A stretch of DNA of 17,942 nucleotides, from contig CALKJV010000026.1 of the NCBI GenBank assembly GCA_937995505.1, positions 1 through 17,942 of the forward strand, read 5' to 3'. Below the pieces are notes generated by a model, which worked only from the letters and a program-made list of their open reading frames with translations, was not told the DNA's origin and did not search any database. Positions 1 to 7,169 of the stretch are shown here, piece by piece. Source of the DNA: an uncultured Bacteroidia bacterium (GTDB lineage: Bacteria; Bacteroidota; Bacteroidia; SpSt-205). Made by a program: the position numbers and the translations under genes. Within the stretch, counting starts at the first letter, position 1. Each line of letters opens with the position of its first letter.

Positions 1-2
1 AA

Positions 3-1394
3 GCCGAGATGTCTGGCGGCTTTGAGGGGATTGGGATAGAGTTTCAAATCATTGACGATACGATTCAAGTAGTTTCGCCGATTCGGGGGGGGCCCAGTGA
101 GCTCTTAGGTATCCAGTCCGGCGATAGGATCATAGAAGTAGATGGCAAGGTCGTGGCCGGGAAGGGGATTACAAACCAAGACGTTATCCGCATGCTACGG
201 GGCAAAAAAGGCACGCGGGTTCGTGTAAAAATCCTACGGCCAGAGGAAGCAGGTGTATTAGAATTTGAGATTACGCGTGACCGAATACCGATCCATGCGG
301 TGCCTTTCGCTTCTAAGATTGGAGATGTAGGGTATATTCAGCTCACTCGCTTTTCAGAGACTTCTCATGATGAGCTGCGTAGGGCTCTCCGAGAGCTCAA
401 GAAAGAAGGGGTGAAGGGGATCATTTTAGACCTTCGGCGCAATCCCGGTGGCTACTTGCACATGGCTCAGCGCATTGCGGATGAGTTTCTTTCTGAGGGC
501 AAAAAAGTAGTTTACACCCAAGGGCGGGTCCCAGAGAGCAACACGAGTTATATTGCGACCGCTTACTACGGTACTTATGAGCAAGGCCCTCTTATTATCA
601 TGATTAGTCCTGGGAGTGCTTCTGCTAGTGAGATTGTGGCTGGGGCGGTGCAGGATTGGGACCGAGGGCTCATCGTAGGACAGCGCTCCTTCGGCAAAGG
701 CGTGGTACAAACCCAACGCTACCTCCCCGATAGCTCCGCCGTACGGATAACCTTCTCGCGCTACTTTACACCCAGCGGTCGCTGTATCCAAAAGCCCTTT
801 GAGGGGCTTACGGCCGAAGAGTATGAACGCGACCTTGAAGAGCGCCTCAAGCGGGGAGAGTTTATAGATGAAGAGAAAGTACCTATGCCGGACTCCCTCA
901 AGTACCGCACAAACTCTGGACGGATTGTATATGGCGGGGGTGGGATCATTCCCGATATTTTTTTCCCTATAGACACCACGCAGCGGGTTCATAGCTGTGC
1001 TTTGGCGGCCCAGCGCAAAAACCTCTACCTTCTCTCCGCACAGGCGTACATTGCGCAGCATCCTGAGCTGAATAGAAATTACAGCTCTGCGTATGATTTT
1101 GCGCAGCGATTCCAAGTAGATAAGGAGCTATGGGCTATCTTTGAGAAAAAAGCCAAAGAGCGTGAGCTTGCTTGCGACTTTCAGCGTGACTCGGTTCGGC
1201 GAGATGTAGAATGGTATCTGCGCTCCTTTGTGGGGAAGCTAGTTTTCGGAGAAGAAGCACGCTCCTTAGTGGAGCTTGAGCGAGATACGGATTTCAAACG
1301 CGCTTTGAAACTCTTGCCCGCCGCAGAAGAGCTTGAGCGCACCGGCAAGCTGGATAAAGCGCGGTATAAATCCATAGTTTCTTCTACCAAATAG
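3..1394 (+). CDS. S41 C-terminal processing peptidase, 5' truncated by the window edge
   Basis: Serine protease of the CtpA/Tsp/Prc family, which in Gram-negative bacteria acts in the periplasm on C termini of envelope proteins. The reading frame is open to the window edge, and the first visible residues (A-E-M-S-G-G-F-E-G-I-G-I-E-F) match the sequence just before the PDZ domain in the family, so the signal peptide and N-terminal helices lie outside the window. Counting from the Met at 9, the PDZ domain spans about 10-90 and the S41 core about 100-260. The catalytic residues are S205 in the GSASASE motif and, 25 residues later, K230 in SFGKG, with the conserved Gln at 234. After the core comes an extension of about 200 residues with a GRIVYGGGGIIPDIF segment, as I recall from Bacteroidota homologues. 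The stop is 13 bp before the helicase start. Class is firm; the natural substrate is unknown. Confidence 0.95.
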   Translation, partial: AEMSGGFEGIGIEFQIIDDTIQVVSPIRGGPSELLGIQSGDRIIEVDGKVVAGKGITNQDVIRMLRGKKGTRVRVKILRPEEAGVLEFEITRDRIPIHAVPFASKIGDVGYIQLTRFSETSHDELRRALRELKKEGVKGIILDLRRNPGGYLHMAQRIADEFLSEGKKVVYTQGRVPESNTSYIATAYYGTYEQGPLIIMISPGSASASEIVAGAVQDWDRGLIVGQRSFGKGVVQTQRYLPDSSAVRITFSRYFTPSGRCIQKPFEGLTAEEYERDLEERLKRGEFIDEEKVPMPDSLKYRTNSGRIVYGGGGIIPDIFFPIDTTQRVHSCALAAQRKNLYLLSAQAYIAQHPELNRNYSSAYDFAQRFQVDKELWAIFEKKAKERELACDFQRDSVRRDVEWYLRSFVGKLVFGEEARSLVELERDTDFKRALKLLPAAEELERTGKLDKARYKSIVSSTK

Positions 1395-1407
1395 CCCTTG
1401 AGCCAAG

Positions 1408-3603
1408 ATGCCTGAGGACAGCCGCAGAAATCTTCTGTCTTCGCCCTTGACGTGGCAGTCGGAGTTGGATCCACAGCAGTGGCGGGCTGTTTCCCATCCT
1501 GATGGACCCGTGATAGTCTTAGCGGGGGCAGGGAGCGGAAAAACCCGTGTACTTACCTATCGCATCGCTTACCTTTTAGCGCAGGGGACTCCCCCAACGG
1601 CTATCCTGGCGCTGACCTTCACGAATAAAGCCGCCGAGACCATGCGCAAACGGATAGAGACGCTGGTAGGTAACTTGGCCCATGGAGTCTCCATGGGGAC
1701 TTTCCATAGTATTTTCGCTCGGTGGCTCCGCTATGAATTGAAAGGTGCACCCGTCCAAGCGAGTTTCACTATTTATGACGAAGAAGACTCTAAGGCCGTC
1801 GTGAGCGCCATCCTCAAAGAACTCAACCAGGACAAAAAGCTCACAGATTCCATTCGGCGGCTCATCAGCTTCTGGAAAAATCAGGCTTTAGACGGGAGCG
1901 AAGTACGCCCCTCTACTCCGACAGAAGCCCTCGCCCAGAAAATATACCCTCACTATCAAGCTCGGCTGCGGGCTGCCCAGGCCTTAGACTTTGATGACCT
2001 TTTACTAGAGACCCTGCGGCTCTTTCAGCAGGAACCCATCCTGCGCCGCTATCAGGAACGCTTTCGGTATATCCTCGTAGATGAATATCAGGATACCAAT
2101 CCGCTCCAGTATCAGATCCTTCGGCTGCTGGCCCAAGCGCACCGCAATCTCTTTGTAGTAGGAGACGATGCCCAAAGTATCTATAGCTTTCGGGGCGCTG
2201 ACATACAGAACTTTCGTCATCTAGAGCGCGACTTTGCGCCTGTATCTATCGTGCGACTGGAGCAGAACTATCGCTCTACGCCTGAGATCCTCCGCTCAGC
2301 GAATAAGCTCTTAGAGACCAGCTCGGAGCTCTACGCTAAAAAGCTTTTTACTCAAAACCCCAGTGGCCCCGCTCCTGAGCCGCATATAGACTTTCTCAAC
2401 TCTTCTGAGGAAGCGCAGTTCGTGGTCAAAAAAATTCGGGATCTGCGCATGCGCTATCATCTTCGGTTGTCGGACTTTGCGATTTTGTATCGGGTACACT
2501 CGTATTCTCGGCCTTTTGAGGACCAGCTGCGCCGGGAGCGGATCCCATATCGTCTGGTGGGGGGCCTCTCATTTTATCGGCGAGAAGAGGTAAAGCACCT
2601 GCTTGCGTTCTTACGCTTCGTACTTAATCCAGAGGATGAGCAGGCATTTCTGCGCATTGTGTCGGTGGTAGGTACAGGGGTAGGAGAGGGTACGATAAGG
2701 CATTGTCAGCGGCTGGCCGGTGAGTTAGGGTTTTCGCTTTGGGAGGCTATTCCTCGGGCTATACCGCAGTTACGGGGTCCGGCTCAGCGTGCGCTTCAGG
2801 CTTTGCACCAGCGTCTGATGCTTTTGCGGGAGTCGGTGCAAGGGCTTCCCTTGCCTGAAGCGGTAGAGGCTATCTTAGAGATGAGCGGACTGCTGGCGTA
2901 TTACCAAGACAGTGACCAGGCGCAAGAACGCCTGGAAAACCTACGCGATCTGGTAGCAGCGGCTCGGGACTTTGCTCGGGATGTCGGCCCGGAAGCCTCC
3001 TTAAGCGCTTTTTTAGAGCAGGCGGCTCTCGCCTCTTCAGCAGAGGACCCTGAAAAAGGTGCGACCGACTGCGTGCTCCTCTCTACCGTGCATGGAGTGA
3101 AGGGGATGGAGTTTTCTGCGGTCTTTCTCGTGGGGGCCGCAGAAGGGTTATTTCCTCTCACCGTAGCAGGGCGAGAAGGTAACACGGAGGAGGAACTGCG
3201 TATCTTTTATGTGGCCCTTACCCGAGCGGAAAAGCATCTGTTCATTACCTGTCCGAGGTTTGATACGCGCTATGGCATGCGGCCGGTGGTGGTGAGTAGA
3301 TTCGTGCGGCAGATAGGCCTAGCGGAGGAGCTTCCCATGCCTCCCGCGGTAACAGGCCTGCGCCCGCTTCCCCTCAAGCCCCACCCGGTATCCCCTACTA
3401 AGGGATTCTCGCCACAAGACATAACCGCTCCAGAACAGATCCAAGTAGGCTGCCGCGTAGAGCACACGCATTTTGGGGTTGGGGTAGTGCGCCATAGGGA
3501 AGAAAATGGCGCTGCGGGGGTGGTGCAAGTAGAATTTGACCGGGTTGGCCTCAAACGATTAGATTTACGCTATGCAAAATTCCGGCTCATCACCGACTCT
3601 TAA
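1408..3603 (+). CDS. uvrD: UvrD/PcrA-type superfamily 1A DNA helicase
   Basis: ATP-dependent 3'-5' DNA helicase for nucleotide-excision and mismatch repair and for removing protein blocks from DNA. All SF1A motifs are visible: Walker A at residues 39-46 (AGAGSGKT), motif Ia with LTFTNKAA near 69-76, motif II DEYQD at 225-229, motif III GDDAQSIYSFRGAD at 252-265, motif IV QNYRST at 286-291, motif V TVHGVKGMEF at 560-569, and motif VI VALTRAEKH with R606 as the arginine finger. The last ~55 residues (G-V-G-V-V ... V-E-F-D) fit the Tudor-like RNA-polymerase-binding fold at the C terminus of PcrA and UvrD. The length of 731 residues is normal. The ATG start gives a short tail before the Q-motif-like D-P-Q-Q region. 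The 3' end overlaps the next gene by 32 bp. Whether to call it uvrD or pcrA is a naming choice. Confidence 0.95.
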   Translation: MPEDSRRNLLSSPLTWQSELDPQQWRAVSHPDGPVIVLAGAGSGKTRVLTYRIAYLLAQGTPPTAILALTFTNKAAETMRKRIETLVGNLAHGVSMGTFHSIFARWLRYELKGAPVQASFTIYDEEDSKAVVSAILKELNQDKKLTDSIRRLISFWKNQALDGSEVRPSTPTEALAQKIYPHYQARLRAAQALDFDDLLLETLRLFQQEPILRRYQERFRYILVDEYQDTNPLQYQILRLLAQAHRNLFVVGDDAQSIYSFRGADIQNFRHLERDFAPVSIVRLEQNYRSTPEILRSANKLLETSSELYAKKLFTQNPSGPAPEPHIDFLNSSEEAQFVVKKIRDLRMRYHLRLSDFAILYRVHSYSRPFEDQLRRERIPYRLVGGLSFYRREEVKHLLAFLRFVLNPEDEQAFLRIVSVVGTGVGEGTIRHCQRLAGELGFSLWEAIPRAIPQLRGPAQRALQALHQRLMLLRESVQGLPLPEAVEAILEMSGLLAYYQDSDQAQERLENLRDLVAAARDFARDVGPEASLSAFLEQAALASSAEDPEKGATDCVLLSTVHGVKGMEFSAVFLVGAAEGLFPLTVAGREGNTEEELRIFYVALTRAEKHLFITCPRFDTRYGMRPVVVSRFVRQIGLAEELPMPPAVTGLRPLPLKPHPVSPTKGFSPQDITAPEQIQVGCRVEHTHFGVGVVRHREENGAAGVVQVEFDRVGLKRLDLRYAKFRLITDS

Positions 3604-4183
3604 GTGCCCGCAGCTGCGGCCTAAGAGTGAAGGAGGTATCTGGCTGCGAGATTTTCTATCCGCTGCAGCAGAGCAGTTGCCCGAAAGTGCCCGTCCCTCT
3701 TTTTTACGGCAGGTTCTTCGGTGGTGGCTCCATGCTGAGGGGGGGGATCGCCTTTCTGAAGAGGAGCTACGGCTGCGGCGAGGGCGCCTGTATGCCAGTC
3801 TACCCCCTGGTTTGCGCAAATACTTTCCTTGGGAGGTCCCTAAGGATTTACCTCCGCCCGTTGTAGAGCGGCCTTCCTACCCGAATGCCCATACCCCTTT
3901 CCGTCAGTATGGCTTCTGGGCGTCGCGCTGGATAGATGGGCTTCTACAGCTCTCGGAATCAGAGCGTTCTGCGCTCGGGGCAGCACTTGTCCGGTATCTC
4001 TTGCAGGCAAGCCGAAACCATGCAGGGCCTTTAGAAGAAACGGCCGTGCTGGAACACCTTTACCTGCTGAGCGGAGAGCAGCTGCGACTACCTGTGCAAG
4101 GGATACAGCTTGAGGCAGCCTCCCCTCCTTTAGAGCGGCGCAGCTTCCGAGGGCGAGGGCGTCCCTTTCATCGCCGAAGATGA
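3572..4183 (+). CDS. DUF4290 family protein
   Basis: Protein of unknown function, 203 residues, resembling DUF4290, a family I know only from Bacteroidota. The recognisable parts are FPWEVPKDLPPP around residue 85, then P-Y-P-N-A-H-T-P-F-R-Q-Y-G and a helical segment ending in Y-L-L-S-G-E. The C terminus is strongly basic, with about eight Arg in the last 15 residues, which suggests contact with nucleic acid or ribosomes; this is inference. No signal peptide or membrane segment is seen, so it is probably cytoplasmic. The ATG at 3572 lies 32 bp inside uvrD; I keep it because the N-terminal helix expected in the family starts soon after it and no ATG, GTG or TTG follows in frame before that helix. 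Its stop overlaps the murA start by 4 bp (ATGA), so the two are probably translationally coupled. Confidence 0.8.
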   Translation: MQNSGSSPTLKCPQLRPKSEGGIWLRDFLSAAAEQLPESARPSFLRQVLRWWLHAEGGDRLSEEELRLRRGRLYASLPPGLRKYFPWEVPKDLPPPVVERPSYPNAHTPFRQYGFWASRWIDGLLQLSESERSALGAALVRYLLQASRNHAGPLEETAVLEHLYLLSGEQLRLPVQGIQLEAASPPLERRSFRGRGRPFHRRR

Positions 4184-5484
4184 GATTTCGGATCCAGGGC
4201 GGCAATCGCTTACAAGGCACTTACACCCCCCAAGGCGCCAAAAATGAAGCCTTACAAGTCATTGCGGCTGCCCTGCTTACGCCTGAGCCCGTAGAGGTGT
4301 ATAACCTACCTCGCATCCTAGATGTAGAGCGGCTGCTTGAGCTCGTGGCTCGTTTAGGTGCGAGGGTGGAGTTTCTCTCTGACCATGCGGTGCGAATTCA
4401 GGCGGAGGAGGTCGTGCCTGAACGGCTTTCAGAGCCCGAGGGGAAGGCCCTTTTCCGGAGCATCCGAGGCTCTGTGCTAGTAGCGGGCCCGCTCCTAAGC
4501 CGTTGCGGAGAGGTTTTTCTGCCGCGTCCCGGCGGAGACAAGATTGGGCGGCGGCGTTTAGACACGCACCTTCTGGGCTTTACGGAGTTAGGCGCTGCGG
4601 TCTCATACGATGAGGCACGGGAAGTTTTTTACTTGGCAGCTCCCCGCCGTCTGCGGGGACGCTTCATCCTTCTTGAAGAAGCTTCGGTTACAGGCACCGC
4701 TAACCTTCTCATGGCGGCAGCCCTTGCAGAGGGAGAAACCATCTTGTATCATGCGGCTTGCGAACCGTATATTCAGCAGCTGGGGACCTTACTCCAGCGC
4801 ATGGGTGCTCATGTGGAAGGGCTAGGCACGAACCGCCTCTCTATTGTGGGCGTAAACCATCTGGGGGGGGCTTCACATACCCTCCTCCCTGATGTGATGG
4901 AGATAGGAAGTGTAGTGGGGCTGGCGGCTATGACCCAAAGCTCGCTGCGTATTGCCCCGGTCCCTTCGGTGCATTTAGGGCCTATTTTACATCCCTTTCG
5001 GCGCCTGGGGATTTCTACGCAGCTGGAAAACGAAACCCTCCTCGTAACCCCTCCTGCCATTTACGAACCAGATACCCTCTACGAAGGGAGCATTCTCACG
5101 CTCTCAGACCATACCTGGCCGGGTACCCCGCCGGACCTCCTAAGCGTACTTCTGGTCGTAGCTACGCAGGCGGCTGGACATGTGCTCATTCATCAAAAGA
5201 TGTTTGAGAGCCGACTGTTTTTCGTGGATAGGCTGATTGAGATGGGGGCGCAGATAGTATTATGTGACCCCCATCGGGCGATGGTGTTAGGCTTAGGGCG
5301 TCGGATGCAGCTGCGGGGCACTCGCATGAGCAGTCCTGATATCCGAGCGGGTATGGCCCTTTTAGTGGCGGCCCTTTCGGCGGAGGGCGAAAGCAGTATA
5401 GAGCAAGCCGAGCAGATTGAGCGGGGCTATGAACGCATAGACCAGCGCCTCCAAGCGCTGGGCGCAGCTATCGTCCGCGAATGA
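4180..5484 (+). CDS. murA: UDP-N-acetylglucosamine 1-carboxyvinyltransferase with an Asp active site
   Basis: First committed enzyme of peptidoglycan synthesis; transfers enolpyruvyl from phosphoenolpyruvate to UDP-GlcNAc in the cytoplasm. It has 434 residues, close to the usual ~420-430. Substrate-binding K21-N22 (GAKNEA), the catalytic Asp D319 (TPPD) and R389 (DIRAG) are present. The residue equal to E. coli Cys115 is Asp120, in the loop PGGDKIGRRR, encoded by GAC at 4537-4539. Cys115 is the residue alkylated by fosfomycin, and Asp-type MurA enzymes (for example in Mycobacterium and Chlamydia) are naturally insensitive. Many Bacteroidota share this form, so it is lineage-typical and not a new mutation. 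Start ATG overlaps the DUF4290 stop by 4 bp; rbfA follows after 27 bp. Confidence 0.96.
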   Translation: MRFRIQGGNRLQGTYTPQGAKNEALQVIAAALLTPEPVEVYNLPRILDVERLLELVARLGARVEFLSDHAVRIQAEEVVPERLSEPEGKALFRSIRGSVLVAGPLLSRCGEVFLPRPGGDKIGRRRLDTHLLGFTELGAAVSYDEAREVFYLAAPRRLRGRFILLEEASVTGTANLLMAAALAEGETILYHAACEPYIQQLGTLLQRMGAHVEGLGTNRLSIVGVNHLGGASHTLLPDVMEIGSVVGLAAMTQSSLRIAPVPSVHLGPILHPFRRLGISTQLENETLLVTPPAIYEPDTLYEGSILTLSDHTWPGTPPDLLSVLLVVATQAAGHVLIHQKMFESRLFFVDRLIEMGAQIVLCDPHRAMVLGLGRRMQLRGTRMSSPDIRAGMALLVAALSAEGESSIEQAEQIERGYERIDQRLQALGAAIVRE

Positions 5485-5489
5485 GCCTA

Positions 5490-5508
5490 CCAAAAAGAGT
5501 ACTTTTGG
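5490..5508 (+). promoter_or_regulatory. Hairpin and TAnnTTTG box just before rbfA
   Basis: The 27 bp gap between murA and rbfA holds an imperfect palindrome: CC-A-AAAAG, loop AGTA, CTTTT-GG (seven pairs with one bulged A). The right arm contains TACTTTTG at 5500-5507, an exact fit to the Bacteroidota -7 promoter element TAnnTTTG. The rbfA ATG begins 5 nt after its final G, so a transcript from here would be nearly leaderless. No TTG lies at the expected -33 distance, which weakens the promoter reading. A very similar block precedes the usp gene at 9493-9516. Confidence 0.45.
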
Positions 5509-5511
5509 CAC

Positions 5512-5925
5512 ATGAAGCGCCCAACCAACCTCCGACAGCAGCGCTTCGCCGCCGAGGTCAAGCGCATCCTCAGTGATGTGCTGCGAGAAGCAACCGAACA
5601 GCTGCCCGAGCTCCAAAACCTCCTCGTAGAGTTGAGTGATGTACGGGTAACCGCTGACCTTCAGCAGGTGCGCGCGTATGTGCTTATCTCTCCTACGGAG
5701 AAGATGCCCTTTGTAGTGCGCCTCCTCAATCAGCACCAGCGCACCATTCGATACCAGCTCGCGCAGCGTATCCGCCACCTCGTGAAAGTCATGCCTACCG
5801 TCCAATTTTTTGCAGATGAGGTGGAGCTGCGGGCTCGACGGGTAGACGAGATTCTGCGAGAGCTGCCCCCAGCCGAAAAAGCAGACTCAGACTCTCTCTC
5901 TGCCGAAGGTCGCGGGGAATCATAG
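5512..5925 (+). CDS. rbfA: Ribosome-binding factor A
   Basis: RbfA binds the 30S subunit and helps maturation of the 5' end of 16S rRNA, with a role in cold adaptation. The 137-residue product has the small KH-like fold order of the family: an N-terminal helix (R-x-x-R-F-A-A-E-V-K-R-I-L-S-D-V-L), a strand with V-R-V-T-A-D-L-x-x-V-R-A-Y-V, a middle helix with R-T-I-R-Y-Q-L, and a C-terminal strand and helix (P-T-V-Q-F-F-A-D-E ... V-D-E-I-L). The last ~18 residues form a Ser/Glu-rich tail beyond the core. Start ATG follows a hairpin and TAnnTTTG box. I recall rbfA next to a LolC/E-type permease gene in other Bacteroidota, and the same order is seen here, 24 bp downstream. Confidence 0.9.
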   Translation: MKRPTNLRQQRFAAEVKRILSDVLREATEQLPELQNLLVELSDVRVTADLQQVRAYVLISPTEKMPFVVRLLNQHQRTIRYQLAQRIRHLVKVMPTVQFFADEVELRARRVDEILRELPPAEKADSDSLSAEGRGES

Positions 5926-5949
5926 AGGGCCCTATCGTCACCTTGTCGC

Positions 5950-7167
5950 ATGCTAGCCGAGAAGGGTTTCACGAGGTCTGCCCCTCTCGTATGGCGGTAC
6001 CTTTGGCGTAGCCCTCGCCCTGTGACGCGGTGGCTCGTAGGGCTCTCGTTTGTGGGACTTATGCTCTCTGCTTGGGCTTGGGTAGTCGTCTCGTCCGTCT
6101 TCAATGGCTTTAGCAGCTTTTTGGAAGAAGTTTTTCAACGGGTGGACCCCCAGGTGCGAATCGTCGGTGTGGGCCTCTCCGACTCTCTGCGTGTCGCTCT
6201 GGAGGGTTGGCCCGCCGTAGAGAGCGTAGCTAGCGTGTATGAGCGGATAGGCGTGCTTAAGTATGGGCAGCGTCAAGTCGTAGTACGGGTTCGGCTGGTA
6301 GACTCTACGTATGCTCGGGTCAGTCGGATAGGCACTCAACTGGTGTATGGCGAGAGTTTCCCGTTGGCGCAAGGCACCGTTCTTATCGGTTCTGGTGTGG
6401 CTATGCGCGCAGCGGTACTGGATGCCCAGGAAGGGCCGGTCTGGCTTTACGTGGTCTCCTCGGGCCGCGGAATCCTGGTCTCCGGATTAGAAGGGCTACT
6501 GCGCCGCAGGCTCGTCGTACAGGGCGTCTTTAGCGTGCAGAAAGAGTACGACGATAGCTGGGTGATAGCCCTTCAGCGCGACTGGCCAGAAGTGCGCGGC
6601 GCATATGATGTTTTAGAGCTGCGCCTACGAGACGGAAGCGATCCCCGTTCTTTTTTGAAAAAACTGCAACCGCAGCTGCCGCCGGGTTTAGTAGCGCAGG
6701 ACCCCCGAGAGCAGCACGAAGGGCTCTTTCGTATCCTCGCACAAGAAAAGGCCTTAGCTCGCTTCGGGCTTTTATGGCTTATCGGGCTCACCGTGAGTGG
6801 TGCGCTCAGTACTCTTTCCACATTCGTACTACAGAATCGGCGTGACTGGGCTCTCTATCGTGTGCTTGGGGCTTCTCGCAGATGGGTAGAACGCCTGCTC
6901 CTGGGAATAAGTGTAACCCTCTTAGGCACGGCGGGATTCTCAGGAGCGGCCCTAGGCGCCTTTACTGTTTGGACCCAAGAGCGATTTCAGTGGGCGAAAC
7001 TTCGCGGGGGAGAAGACTTTCTGCTCTCTCATTTCCCCGTGCGCCTGAATGGGAGTGATTTCCTGTGGCTCGGTCTTATTTTGCTGGGAATAGCTCTCGC
7101 GCTGGGAATGTATATGCGGTATCAGCTCAGGTCCATGCAACTTCGTGAAGCCCTTCAAGGAGAGTAG
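5950..7167 (+). CDS. LolC/LolE-like ABC transporter permease (FtsX/MacB fold)
   Basis: Inner-membrane permease of the FtsX superfamily, most like LolC/LolE, which extract lipoproteins from the inner membrane for transfer to the outer membrane. The 405 residues show the family layout: N-terminal cytoplasmic stretch with L-W-R-Y-L-W-R-S, TM1 about 28-50 followed by V-F-N-G-F, a large periplasmic domain about 55-265, then three TM helices about 272-293, 317-342 and 371-391. The coupling segment R-R-D-W-A-L-Y-R-V-L-G-A-S (297-309), between TM2 and TM3, is diagnostic. No ATPase partner (LolD) is in the window, so the substrate is inferred from family only. The patatin gene starts 2 bp after its stop, suggesting co-transcription with an outer-membrane protein gene. 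Confidence 0.85.
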   Translation: MLAEKGFTRSAPLVWRYLWRSPRPVTRWLVGLSFVGLMLSAWAWVVVSSVFNGFSSFLEEVFQRVDPQVRIVGVGLSDSLRVALEGWPAVESVASVYERIGVLKYGQRQVVVRVRLVDSTYARVSRIGTQLVYGESFPLAQGTVLIGSGVAMRAAVLDAQEGPVWLYVVSSGRGILVSGLEGLLRRRLVVQGVFSVQKEYDDSWVIALQRDWPEVRGAYDVLELRLRDGSDPRSFLKKLQPQLPPGLVAQDPREQHEGLFRILAQEKALARFGLLWLIGLTVSGALSTLSTFVLQNRRDWALYRVLGASRRWVERLLLGISVTLLGTAGFSGAALGAFTVWTQERFQWAKLRGGEDFLLSHFPVRLNGSDFLWLGLILLGIALALGMYMRYQLRSMQLREALQGE

Positions 7168-7169
7168 GC

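Noticed and set aside
426..1115. 229-codon open frame on the - strand inside the S41 protease gene
   Set aside because: Covers the most conserved part of the protease on the other strand; its product has no recognisable motif and no start context.
3630..3636. AAGGAGG, a strong Shine-Dalgarno-like sequence
   Set aside because: It lies inside the DUF4290 coding region and no ATG, GTG or TTG follows at a suitable distance in a useful frame.
5953..6372. 139-codon open frame on the - strand inside the permease gene
   Set aside because: Shadow frame; low-complexity charged product and no promoter or start signal.
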